A stretch of 64,000 nt of DNA, from positions 16,787,971 to 16,851,970 of the forward strand of contig NC_003070.9 in assembly GCF_000001735.4 (NCBI RefSeq). Direction: 5' to 3'. This DNA is from Arabidopsis thaliana. Taxonomy: Eukaryota > Streptophyta > Magnoliopsida > Brassicales > Brassicaceae. The notes below the pieces were generated by a model that did no database searches, was not told where the DNA came from, and saw only the letters and a program-made list of their open reading frames with translations. Both the position numbers and the translations under genes were made by a program. Below, in pieces: positions 38,400 through 50,381 of the stretch (position 1 is its first letter; each line of letters starts with the position of its first letter).

Positions 38400-39016
38400 T
38401 CGATACTATTAATTGGGAAGCATTTTGTGAACTACAACATTGTGAGGGTAGTTTTAAATTAACTAAATGAATTTTTACATGGGTAATTTAGTAAATTAAC
38501 TACTACTAAATGAATTTAGTTTTCATAAAAATCAGGCTATTGATTTCGAAATTGTATATATAGAAACTTCTTTAATTTTGGTAATATATTTTGAGATATT
38601 TCCGGAAACAAAAATATCAATTTAATATCATCATATATTTTAGATTTTAATATATTTCCTTAAGAAACTACACTAATAATTTTAAAAACATTTAAAAAGA
38701 TATCTTCAAAGCTTCAATCTCTTTTGTGCACATAATAAATCCGTGTATTAATAAAAAATCCTTAAAACATATTAAAAATAAATTAACTGAGATATTCTAA
38801 TATTTTTTTCTTATCAATACCTAACAAACCAATAATATTTAAAACAAATATATATATTATTATTCATTACTTTAAAAGATAATTAGATCAAATAAAAATA
38901 GTACTCAATTGTCATGATCTTCATGTTTAAAATAATAGATTGCTAGATGAAATTGGATAAACGAATTCATTGCTTTATATAATTAAAGAATTCTTAATAT
39001 ATCAAACCTAAAAAAT

Positions 39017-39072
<56 letters not shown>

Positions 39073-40849
39073 AACTCAACACTATTGTAATATATGTCAA
39101 AGAATTTTAAATTATTTATGGTAACTCAAAAAGTTTTTCCTTTTTTTTGCAATATCAGTTTTTTGTATCTTACTTTATTTTAAAGATATGCAATTGATGT
39201 TTTTTATCCTTAATTTTGAAAATCGTAAATTGCTTATTAACATTTTTAATAGAAAAAAAATTTGTAATTGAATAATAAACTCGATTTTGTAGTCTTTCTG
39301 GTTTTAGATGAGCAAACTTTTACGAGTATAACTTTAAGAAAAATCTAAACAAAACCTTATCACTCTTCTATACGTCACTATAAAACTATTTTTCTCTACT
39401 TCTTTCGCAAATTAAAAGATGAACCATATCTCTATATTTACTTTTGTACTCTTCTTAATTCATGTCTCTCCATGCTAATATAATTTGTTAGTTTCTACTT
39501 TTTTTTAGAATCTATTGGAAACCTTTTCATTGAAATCACTCTTTTGTAGATTATGTTCATGTTATACCTAAAATCATATAACGACCTTATCATATTACAC
39601 TTTCGCAGATTTCTTGAAATAAGTTTTTTTTTATTCCTTTTGGTTTCAGATGTGATCATTTTACATGTTATTCTTTTCTCATTAATAATTACTTTCCTTT
39701 TGTTTTCTTAGAAAATAGCTGAAGACGTTTCCATGGTATTCACTCAAATTTCTGAAATTGTGAAAGCCATTCAAGCGATCACTTGTCGAAGATGTTTTTC
39801 TTCTTTGCGAGCACCAATTTAATTGTGTTGTATGTTTTTTATTATTAGATTATAGATATTGTGCGGTTCACAATATTAGATATTGTGTTATAAATAATAT
39901 TGTATACTTTTATATGTACATTATAATTTATATACTACAATATATATCACAAAAATAACAAAATAATCTATATTTAATAAAACTTTATTTCAATATTTTT
40001 TTAAAAATATGAAACTCCTCACGTATGTCCGGATCATGATAAAGACAGAAGAGACAAACTAGGTTTAGAATAACATATATTTTGGTCCAAATTAAAAAAT
40101 CTGGCTTGAATTATAGGCCACTAAAATAAATTTTGTTAGAGAGGTTTTTTGAGTTACCAAATTTTAATTTATAAACTAATTTTGCATAGAAATTTACATT
40201 ATTTAAAATCTTATTCTCACAAATATACATTTCTATTATAAGTTTATAACTATTAGACTTCTAAAACTGTTAAAATTATTTGTTCTGCAGGAAAACCAAA
40301 CTATTTATATAAATAAAATACTAATAAATAATGCAAAAAAATTTCAATCTTTATATAACTAAAATTTCTATTCAAATTTTAAAACTAATAAAACAGAAAA
40401 TAAACGTGTGTACCTAAATAAATTTAAGGACAAAAGAAAATTTTCCAATGAAATGATACTATTATGATATCTATGCTATTATATAATTCACTAACCCCAA
40501 AAAAAGAAAAAACAATCTTAATTAAAAATTTTGCAAACTTTTTACATTATCTTCCACACATCTTACTTTCGAATATTATGATAAATGATAAATTTATTAT
40601 ATATATACTATTATATATTTCACTAACACAAAAAAAATATTAGTACAAACTTTTATCAAAATTATATGATAATACTTACAACCCGCATAATGTGCGGTTC
40701 ACAACATTAGTTATTGTGTCATAAATAACATTATACACTTTTCTCTGTACACTATAATTTATATAATATAATATCTTTTACTAAAAATGTATTCCAATAT
40801 ATTTATTAAAAATATGAAATCTCACACGTATGTGCGGATCAGAATCTAG
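38400..40849 (+). mobile_element. Helitron abutting the previous one, 2.45 kb, duplicated 3' end
   Basis: It starts at the very next base with TCGATACTATTAATTGGGAA and ends CACACGTATGTGCGG, ATCAGAAT, CTAG (40846-40849) before T. The 3' segment occurs twice: about 39850-40045 (ending ACGTATGTCCGG without CTAG) and about 40685-40849. Both contain TGTGCGGTTCACAA, TATTGTG.(C/T)ATAAATAA and TATGAAA-CTC. No protein frame is present. An (AT)n run lies inside at 39023-39070. Confidence 0.75.
39023..39070. repeat. (AT)n microsatellite, about 48 bp
   Basis: An uninterrupted dinucleotide run inside the Helitron; likely length-variable between accessions. Confidence 0.95.
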
Positions 40850-41496
40850 TAATATTATTAATTTAGAAGCATTTCCTGATTCAAAATGTTATTCAGTTAT
40901 TGTGAAGGAAACTATCAAACTGAGAATAAACATGATCAGAGAAACTATAAAGAAATTGATTGTTGATCTTTCGTCACACTTGAGCCAACATATAATGCAT
41001 TGGGTAGGTTTGGCGTCCAAGTTCCCATACTTTCTCAATCACACCTTATTTTTATTAGGAAATTCTTATTACTTTGAATTTTTTCTTATTTTATTTTCTC
41101 AATAATGTATGATGTGTACGCTTAACATGCATAAGACATGTGTACACTCAACATTTGTATAATCTAGAAAAATCATGTCAAAATGAATAATCTGGAAATT
41201 TATAAAGAAAATAAGATTCTCCATCACTTAAAACGTTTAGGCTAACACAGAAAGAAAAAGTTAACAGCGGTGTTCGTTCTGTATTATACTGTAAATTTCT
41301 ACTTATCGTATCATATTTTTGTCAACTAAAAAGATTCGTCTCTCACCAGGATTGTGTATAGTATGTGTGTCACATGGAGTCATCAACGTAAGCAAAAGAG
41401 CCCGCTTGAGCACGTTCGAGTGGAGTAGTCAGAAAGCGGCCCGAATCAAAGAAAAACAAATTAAATATTTTGGGATTATAATTAGGAAAAAATCCG
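40850..41496 (+). other. Possible third Helitron head, then spacer
   Basis: Directly after CTAG, TAATATTATTAATTTAGAAGC resembles the 5' end at 38400 (TCGATACTATTAATTGGGAAG), with a changed first pair. No matching 3' end is visible downstream, so it may be a truncated copy. The rest of the segment shows no gene. Confidence 0.4.
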
Positions 41497-42640
41497 GAAA
41501 AATCGCTATCTATTTTTTTTACCCGTTTAATACGTGTAGTATTAAATTTGGAATAAAAATATGTTATTTAATTTAGGTGGCCTTTTAAAACCTTCGTTTT
41601 TTAAAACTTGGTAAAACCATACTCCCGAGTTAGCGGCTATTAACTTTACTAACGGAAACACTAATTAGGGTAGAAACTTAACTCATGGTGTTTAAATAGA
41701 TTAATAAAATCTCTTTTCAACATTATACGAAATTTTGCCTTGGTCAGGTGGTTTAGTCTTGATTGACTATCCCAAATGACCCTAGATTTGATTCCCCCTC
41801 TTTCTCTTTTATAAGTTTTTAAATTTTTCTTAATTTTTTTTTTGACTTAACATTTCAAACCGGAAATTAAAAGATGGTTTACAAAATCAGAATCAGCCAA
41901 AACACAGTTTGACCGGTACAACCTACACAGCTAAAGACGAAACCCTAATTTGGAGCAGTAGGGATTCATCGCTAGCCGTCTGGAACTTCCAGTCACCGGA
42001 GCTATAGCCACCATCAATCTGGTGAACCATCATCAACCCTCCTTACAATCCGGTGATTGAGGATTTTTATTTCCTCTCTCCATTAATTCCGATCTAACTC
42101 CTCTACTCAACTCTCCATTGGCAAAAAAATTGTTTGATTCTCGAAAAACCTAATTCCTCTTCTCTAACCTTTCACAATCAAATTTCTTCAACCTTCGAAA
42201 ACTTTTGCAGCCGAGAGAGAGGTAGAGAGACATTTTCTAATGAGAATAGTTTTCTTTCAATCATGATGAAGATTATGAATCGACGAAGAGGTCGTTAGAT
42301 TTGAAGCTAAGGAAAACGAAGAAGAAGAAGAATATAACAAAAAAAAAAAAAAAAAAACGTATAATAGATAGAGAGGGGGAATCGAACCATCTGACCATCT
42401 GACCAAGACAATATTTTCAAAAGTTATGGAAAGAGATTAAATTTATAAACTTAAAGACTTTGAGTTAAGTTTTAACTGCAATTACCGTTTCCGTTAGCAA
42501 AGTTAACAGCCGTTAACACGGGAGTACGATTTTACCAAATTTTAAAAAACGAAGGTTTTAAAAGGCCACCTAAACTAAATGCCGTATTTTTATCCCGAAT
42601 TTAATATTACACGTATTAAACAGGCAAAAAATTATTTGAA
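41497..42640. mobile_element. MULE-like element with about 300-bp inverted repeats
   Basis: The left arm (about 41497-41805) returns inverted at about 42365-42640. Shared blocks are CGTTTAATACGTGTA, GGTGGCCTTTTAAAACC, TTCGTTTTTTAAAA, GTACTCCCG-like sequence, AACTTT(A/G)CTAACGGAAAC, TTGG(T)CAG.TGG and GATTCCCCCTCT. The centre (about 41835-42340) is GC-richer, with pyrimidine-rich and GAA-rich parts and an A18 run near 42340, and may be captured leader or exon sequence. No transposase. Exact tips and target duplication were not resolved. Confidence 0.7.
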
Positions 42641-42955
42641 CACATTAGATTTTTAAATTTTTACAAAATTTTGAACATGGCATGAAAATCATTGGAGATA
42701 GCCCTGATGTTTTCAACTACAAGTTTTTTTTTTTTTTTTTTTTGAAATCAACTAGAAGATTCGTTGACACCAAGATATCGTAGATCACCCAATTCGATAT
42801 GCTTATAAGATTATATGAATTTTGAATACGATAATTTTTTTTTATTTTTTTATAATTAAGAACTTGCACGCTAAGATGATCGAGATTTGCCAACTACGAC
42901 GACAAAATAAAAGAATAATTTACTGTTCAATAATTTCTCTCTCGCAGAAAAGGTC

Positions 42956-42964
42956 TATAAAATA
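42956..42964 (+). promoter_or_regulatory. TATA box of HEMB2
   Basis: TATAAAATA, about 82 bp upstream of the ATG at 43046. DNA from 42641 to 42955 is AT-rich with a T-run near 42725-42743 and shows no other feature. Confidence 0.7.
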
Positions 42965-43045
42965 GCAGTCTCACTCTCTTGAGTTATATACATCTCGGTC
43001 TCATTCACGTGTTTATTCTCCCTATTTTTCACCATATATATATAC

Positions 43046-45946
43046 ATGACGTCATCCATGTTTCGATCTCCTTGCAAGATTCCGTCGGTGAAAGGTTTTG
43101 AGCAAAAGAGCTACGTAGGCCTTAAAGCAGCTTCGTATAACGTCAGAGTCAACTCTTTTAAAAGCAGTGAAGTTGCTAGTCAACTCCAAAAGATCGACTC
43201 GACCTTGATATGGCCGGTAAATGCTCTCGAGGCGCCTCCAGTCCCGAGTAAACCAGCCACACCTCTGATTGATCAGCCTCTTGTAAGTAAACACTTATTT
43301 TAAAACCAAAATGTTTAGAACCTAAACACTTTTGTTTTTCTTTTGGCTTTGAACTTCTTTTGTTAGTTTCAATCTAATGTGAGTTAAGTGTTTCAGCAGC
43401 TAAGCCGACGCGCACGTCGTAACCGAAAGTGCCCTACCCAGAGAGCTGCCTTCCAAGAGACTAATATCTCTCCTGCAAATTTCATATACCCTCTCTTCAT
43501 TCACGAAGGTTAGTTTGAGTTTTTATTTAGGATTAACTTGGTTATAATTATCAAAAATGATTTATAGTTGTTGTGCTTTAAGCCAATGTGATTCTTTAAA
43601 TGGCAAGAATACATGGTATTTTACATGCTATCGAAAAAAACTATCTTCGTTTTCTTACGTGAAATATGGAACCTTTGAAGGTGAGGTAGACATTCCCATA
43701 ACATCGATGCCTGGACGTTACATGCTTGGCTGGAGACACGGCCTCATTGAAGAAGTGAGTGATGATTCTATATGAAAACTTTAGAGACTATAAATTTGAT
43801 ATCTTCTTCTCATTTTACTTGTAAACAACTTTGTTCACGGTTTGTTCTATTAGGACCTAAAATAAAACTTAAAGATAATGAAGCATTCTTTTTGGCTAAC
43901 TCTTGTATGTGTTTTGTGAGGAAAATAGGTTGCAAGGGCACTAGATGTTGGTGTGAATAGCGTAAAGTTGTATCCTAAAGTTCCGGAAGCGTTAAAGGTT
44001 TCATCATTTTCTTCTTAATCAGTGTTGTGCATATTTTTTGAGTTGTTTGACACATATTTTGACAATGGTTTACAAAATATGAATACATCAATAACTAACC
44101 TTTCTTTGTTTAGTCTCCAACAGGGGAAGAGGCATTTAACGACAACGGTCTAATACCTAGGACAGTTCGTCTTCTCAAGGACAGATTCCCTGATCTTGTA
44201 AGATATATATATACTTCTTTGGTCAATAGCTAGAGGAAGTGGTTCTGAACTTGAATAATGACAACTTTCTTATTAATTTCTCAAGGTTATCTACACTGAT
44301 GTCAACTTTGATGAGTACTCAACAACTGGGCATGGTGGGATCGTAGGAGAAGATGGTAAGAAATCTGTTTTGTACATTTAAAAACCTATTCACCAATTCA
44401 CAAATTGTAGTAAATCTAAAACATCCATCTATGTTTTATAGGCGTGATATTAAATGATGAAACAATTCACCAATTGCGGAAACAAGCAGTTTCTCAGGTA
44501 AAAATGAAACCATTTTGACCAATTAAATAACTAAAACGTTTAATATTCTAATAAGAACTGATGCAGGCCCGAGCTGGAGCAGATGTTGTTTGTACGAGTG
44601 AGATGTTGGATGGTCGCGTAGGCGCGGTTCGTGCAGCTCTAGATGCTGAGGGATTTCAAGATGTGTCCATTATGTCTTACTCTGTCAAGTAAATTACTTC
44701 ATAAAATCTCACCTTCTTTTTATTTTCTACTAATTAGTCCAATCTAATCAGTTGTTGTCACTATCAACAGGTATACAAGTTCATTATATGGCCGTTTTCG
44801 CAAAGTACAATTGGACAAGAAAACGTACGTAAAACAACTGTGTAATCTTAAGTGTTTGTTTACGTTTGCGTTTGTGTTGACTTTATAAACTTAAACTTAG
44901 AGAGCATCTCCATTAGTTAAATATATTTTCATAATAATTCTTCTACGACTATCTTTTAAAGTATTTAACTTTTTAAAACAAAATAATAATTATTATAGTA
45001 ATAATTAAATGAAAATTTAAGACAAAAAAATAATAATGACAAATGTTAGATGAAGTTCTTGTTAGTATATCATGGATTCTTTATTAAAATTCCATATCTA
45101 GTTATTTTAATAGGAGTGTCTAGTTATCTTTATTGGAAATACTCTTATATATAATATAGTTTTTTTTTCAAATGAAACAAAAATCTTTATTAATTTGCAC
45201 ACGCCAATAATTAAACGCTTAACGAAAAATAAACTTTCTTCTAGTTTTTACAAATATATTATTTTAAGAACCAAACAAGTTCTTTTTAAAATGAAGAAGG
45301 AATTATACATTTTTTTTTACAATTGAACGTGAACACAAAAACGTTTCTTTTTTAAAATCTTATGTTAAAATATATTCAGAAAACAATAAACGTTTGTATA
45401 ACGAGTGCAACAAAATTTGAAAACAAATATTAGACTGAATCAAAGTTTGGTAGAAATAGTTTTGAAATTAACTTTTTAATGCAAAAGCGTTTCAAACAAC
45501 TAGAACCTAAATGAATATGTGTATGTATCTAAAAGATGTCTTAGCGTGCCCCTTCCAAGTTCCAACTAAATTTGTTGTTGTTAATATGGTGGGTAAACAA
45601 AAGTTATCAGATAAACCCAGCAAATTCAAGAGAGGCATTGCTAGAAGCACGAGAAGACGAAGCGGAAGGAGCTGATATCTTAATGGTGAAGCCAGCACTC
45701 CCATCTCTCGATATCATACGCTTATTGAAGAACCAAACTTTGTTGCCTATTGGAGCTTGCCAAGTTTCTGGTGAATACTCTATGATCAAAGCTGCTGGAC
45801 TTCTCAAGATGATCGATGAAGAAAAAGTTATGATGGAGTCATTGTTATGCATCCGCCGAGCTGGTGCAGATCTCATTCTTACATACTTTGCTCTTCAAGC
45901 TGCTACAAAATTATGCGGCGAAAATAAACGATTTAGTTCCAACTAG
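43046..45946 (+). CDS. HEMB2: Delta-aminolevulinic acid dehydratase 2 (porphobilinogen synthase paralogue), plastid
   Basis: Ten exons: 43046-43282, 43397-43508, 43681-43754, 43929-43997, 44114-44197, 44286-44355, 44442-44497, 44567-44688, 44771-44824 and 45604-45946; 406 residues. The N-terminus is transit-peptide-like. ALAD condenses two ALA molecules to porphobilinogen in plastid haem and chlorophyll synthesis. Both Schiff-base lysines remain: K275 (MSYSVKY) and K322 (LMVKPAL). Unusual points: the plant metal-site pattern ALDPYSSDGHDG reads [12 protein letters not shown], losing an Asp. After YGRFRK about 11-12 residues, including FGD, of the usual segment before KKTYQ are missing, exactly at the exon 9/10 border. 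YLDI is SLDI. Intron 9 is long (779 bp). Exon 2 has a CAGCAG double acceptor. It is probably expressed but may be weak or regulatory. Matches At1g44318 by recollection. Confidence 0.93.
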
Positions 45947-46778
45947 TCGTCCATTGTTCGTTTGTATTTGCGTTCGTTTATATTTTTTGGTATGCATTCA
46001 TTTATAACAATTAAATCTACCTCATATTAATGTAAAGTTTGCTACATGTATGTATGCTTGTGAATTATGTTGTAAATTGGTTTTCTTCCGTAATATACAA
46101 TCTATCAACCATTTCAACCCTTAAACGATCTTTATTTGACGCTACTTACTATGCATCGTCTCACATGCAACTATGCAAGCTACGTATAAAATATGGAACT
46201 TGAATTGTCAAGATCAATATTATATAGATCAATCCTTAAAGATGCTAAAAAGAGATATTATAGTTTATCAATCCTTAGAAAGTACCCAAAAATTAATATC
46301 CCACACGAACCAAGAAAATTATGACCTAAAATCTTGAAAATCTTCCTCGTTTGTATGCTTTCGGATTCCGTAATTTTCTTCTTGGACTTTGGAAATTGTC
46401 AACCTTGCAGTTATCTTCAATTGACGTTACTTTTCTTTGTTTCACTTACAAGCTAATAATCACATATGAAACCTCTGTTGTCAATATAAACCTTAATAAT
46501 CACATGGTAATACAATTTCGTAGCAAATACTCAAACGTCCAAATATTTCATGATATCAAGAAAATAGTTGTCTAAGATTTTGTACCGCTAGCTATCTTTT
46601 ACTCTAACCTCTTTAGCTAAAATCCATACACCATATGCAATATGCGGTTTACACGTTTAAAAAAAAAAACTACTCTTCACAAACATTTCCAAGCAAAGAT
46701 AGATTAAGAACAATATAATTTCCGTAACGCCTAGAAATATAACCACCCAAAAAAAAGCCGGGGAGATTGTTTTTACTC
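45947..46778. other. Spacer between convergent HEMB2 and ILL6
   Basis: Holds the 3' untranslated regions of both genes. No gene found; a frame at 46351-46575 is AT-rich and without family features. Confidence 0.55.
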
Positions 46779-49700
46779 TTATGAATGTTTATCATTTAAG
46801 TATCTCTCAGCCACGGCGGCATGAACCGCGGCTCCAACGGGTAAACTATCTTCATCGATCATGAAATGTGGTGAATGAGCAATGTGGACTGATCCGAGTT
46901 CTTCATTTCTTATGCCAATGAAGTAGAAAGCGGCTGGGATGATTTCTGAGTAGAAGGCGAAATCTTCGGCTCCCATCATCTGTGGAGCCAAGGTGAAATG
47001 GCTATCTCCGAGCAAATCTATGGTGACTTTCTTCAAGTGATTGTATGTTGCATCATTGTTCGTAGTTGGCGGGTATATCGCATTCTGCTTCTCAAAGAAG
47101 TTCACTGTCGCTTGGCAACCGAAAACCCCGACCTGATCCATGAGTACCTGCCGGTACAAAAGACGCATATCTTTTAATATGGTGTTGCAATAACAGTGGA
47201 GCTAGACAAAATATTTGTAATGTCCATTGTGATTGTTGTGTGTGACATAGAACCTGATGAGACCAAGCACCAAGTCCAACCAATGTATTTTCGGACCGTC
47301 TCGTACCAAGTTAAAGATAGAAGTGAAAAATGCGATTTACAATTTGTTTTTCTTTTTTTCTTTTTCCCATTTGATCAGCTTTATAAACATTATTTGTAAT
47401 TCACCTTAGTTTGGTTTTAGCAAAATAATAAATTCAAACGTATTATATCAATAATTAAACAAATTTATGTTATATTTTATAACTACATCTATTTCTATAT
47501 ATATGAAATTCAAATTCAATTTTTGTAAGCTTTGGTTTATTCAGTTCAAGTTTAATTCAATCACACTAAAATCTGTAATTATTTTATAAATTTTTTTTTG
47601 TATTAGTTTAGTAATTACTGTTTAGGTTTAGTAATTATTGTTTAGGCTTCTAAGCATGAATGTTGTACTAGTTTAGTAATTACTGTTTAGGTTTCAGTTC
47701 TGTTCGGGTTGGTCCATTTGGTTTGCATACAACTCTCAAGTATAACTGGGTCTAAAAAATTTTGGGCCCTAATTTTGGACTGGTTTGGTCATGTGAGAAT
47801 TATAGTTGGAACCTTTTAATCATTGGTTTTGGCCCGCTTTTTAATAAATAGCAATAAACAAAAATTCCTAATCTAAGTGGTTATGGTCTATGGTACGCAC
47901 CTCTTGAATACGTTTCTTGAGGTAGTAGAAGCTTGAGTTAGAAAAAGCTCTGAAAGTACCACCGAGGACCACCGTGTCCGGCGCCACATCGAGACTATGA
48001 CCGCCATCAAATGAAGTAACCGACACAACCTACAACTCGAGAAAATGGGAATCAGAATTAAGCTATAAATTTTCAAATATCTGGTTGTGGATTTTATGAA
48101 GTACCTGAGAGTCAAGAGGACTAGCTTCACGGGATACAATGCCTTGAAGACTAATGACCGCGGAAGAAGCTGCAAGAAGGAGATTAGCGGCGCCACGGCT
48201 ATCTTCCGAAGTGATAACCGCCCGGAAAATTCCACATCCCGCGAGCAAAGGACCACTTCTTGATCCAATCACACCCGTTGGATGGATATGGGACACATGG
48301 ACCGCGAAGATAGCCTCCACGTCATCCAAAGCTCCGTCTTCGATCATATTCTTTGCACCATTTCCAGCTTCTTCAGCCGGTTGGAATAACAGAACCACTG
48401 TTCCCTATAAAAAAATCATACATGCAACAAAAGGGACTAATTTATTTGCTTTGATCTCCGGTCCAACGAAACCATGGGCCTAAAGACCATAACTCCTCTA
48501 TTACACCAAAAAAATAAAATAAAAATTAAATGATTTCCCTTATCTTCAAAAGCAAATCATTAATTCACATCAGTTGTCATTATAGCACAACAAACAGTGA
48601 CCCACCAAGAAATAAAGTTTAGAAATCTCATCCACTTTTAAATAAGTTATAAAACAATGTTATGAAAAACAGTGATAGGAGCCAAAGCCTTAGACTTAGA
48701 TCTTGTAATCGTAGCCGTTGATTAACGTGGGGAAAAAAGGAAATATGTAAGCAAACTTTCTCTTAACCCTAGTCTCTCTTGGAAGTTAAGGTTAATTCTT
48801 GGGAGTTTTTTTGTTTATTAAGATGAAGATACCTTATATAGGCCACAATACTTTGTGTAAAAAAGAAAACTCCTAAAACCAATATTAAAAGAAACCCATA
48901 AAACCAAAATTAAGCCAAAACACCAAAACTCTTAACTCGTATAAAAAGCATAGAGTTTGATGAAGTACCTTGAGAAGATGTTCACGAGCCTTAAGAATAT
49001 GGGCAGCACCAAGAAGCATAGTCACATGTGCGTCATGACCACATGCATGCATTTTGCCTGCAACTTTGCTTATATGTTCCCATTCAACTGCTTCCTATTT
49101 TGCATTAACACAACTAATATTATTATGTCAATATAGTAAATAAAAATAATCCTAACAAATCTCTATGCCTTATCTGTATAAACCATATCACCTCAACCAC
49201 ACAATCTATCATTATCATCATATCTGGTATATCATGTGACACAGCTAGCCTCTCTGTCAGTGAGTAACTACCAATATAAGTACAAAATCTTTCCAAAAAT
49301 AGAACATTTCACATGGTCACATGGAACAAAGAATATAATGAAACTAGTTTAAGCATTGTTATGTGCCAATATAATTGGTAACACAAAATATTGTACATTT
49401 AACGTATAAACAATTTGCATTATTTCTGAATCATTTTGACTTTTCTTTCATAAAACTATACTTCAAAACTAAAAAGTCTTAACAAGAAAAACATAAACAA
49501 AAGTCTTACTGTTTCATACAGTACAAACAGGGGCGGTTCTCAGAGTGTGCTCACACGTGAAAACCATGTGTTTTTGAATAATATTTTTTATGTCACATGG
49601 ACCTAGTCCCACATTTTGTAACGTATAATATAGTCGGCCCAATTAGACTACGAGCTACATTTTGTAAACGTAGGTTTTTAAGCTATGTATGCAAAAGGAA

Positions 49701-50231
49701 AAAGTAAATACATCAAAACATATAATTTAGAAAAAATAAACTTTTCTTTGTTGTGATTACCTGAATAGGTAGTGCGTCCATATCAGCCCGAACCGCAACA
49801 AAAGGCGGTCCACCGGATCCGATCCAAGCCCGAATACCCGTTTTCGCTAACGGATATCTATACATGATACCCATACGGTCCAGCTCCGACCTAATAAGCC
49901 TACTAGTCTCATACTCCTCAAACGCTAGCTCCGGGTTCTCATGGATCGTCCTCCTAACGCGTTTAAGCCACGCAACGTTATCCGGCTGATAAGTCAGCCT
50001 AAGAATCTCATCAGAACATGCTTTGGTCCAAACCCGACACTCATCTGACCCGACATGAGCCGGTAGACCCAAGGATTGGTTCTTGATCGGTGTCGGCCGT
50101 AGTAACATCCCAAAAGGGTTGTTGTTGGGATATTTCACTTCAAAGAAAGGTAAGTTGGTGGCTATGGTAAGAGAGACAAAGATTATGGTTAGAGAGACAG
50201 AGAGAAGATTAAGTTTCCGGAGATTGTCCAT
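46779..50231 (-). CDS. ILL6: IAA-amino acid hydrolase ILR1-like 6 (M20 amidohydrolase)
   Basis: Five exons on the minus strand, 49761-50231, 48969-49094, 48105-48404, 47901-48029 and 46779-47147, give 464 residues. The start at [10 protein letters not shown] is chosen because it fits the family length and precedes a signal or anchor segment ([17 protein letters not shown]). Upstream the frame stays open to 50378 but looks like leader sequence. Metal site: C175 and H177 (MHACGHDAH), E210-E211 (QPAEEAG), H235 (AVHVSH) and H436 (HSPHF). The protein ends NDKHS, without the KDEL-type tail of several relatives. ILL6 cleaves amide-linked hormone conjugates; JA-Ile and 12-OH-JA-Ile turnover in the ER is reported, along with IAA conjugates for the family. 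Matches At1g44350. The G-box upstream suits jasmonate control. Confidence 0.96.
47605..47696. repeat. Short repeats in ILL6 intron 4
   Basis: TTTAGTAATTACTGTTTAGG-like units occur three times (about 47609, 47629 and 47673) with spacer between the second and third. No function is visible. Confidence 0.6.
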
Positions 50232-50375
50232 AACTTTGTGTTCTTGTCTGTGAGAGAGAGAGAGGGAGATAAAGTTTGTTTTGGTTATAAAAGGATGCTG
50301 AGTGAAGAGAGAGGATATTTGGGCATGTGGGTATAAAGGAGGTAAAGATAGAGAGATATGAGAGAGTAATTTAGG

Positions 50376-50381
50376 CACGTG
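50376..50381 (-). promoter_or_regulatory. G-box upstream of ILL6
   Basis: CACGTG lies 145 bp upstream of the ILL6 ATG, in GGCACGTGGG. MYC2-type bHLH factors of the jasmonate pathway bind this core; ILL6 is known to be jasmonate- and wound-inducible. Binding itself is inferred. Confidence 0.5.
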
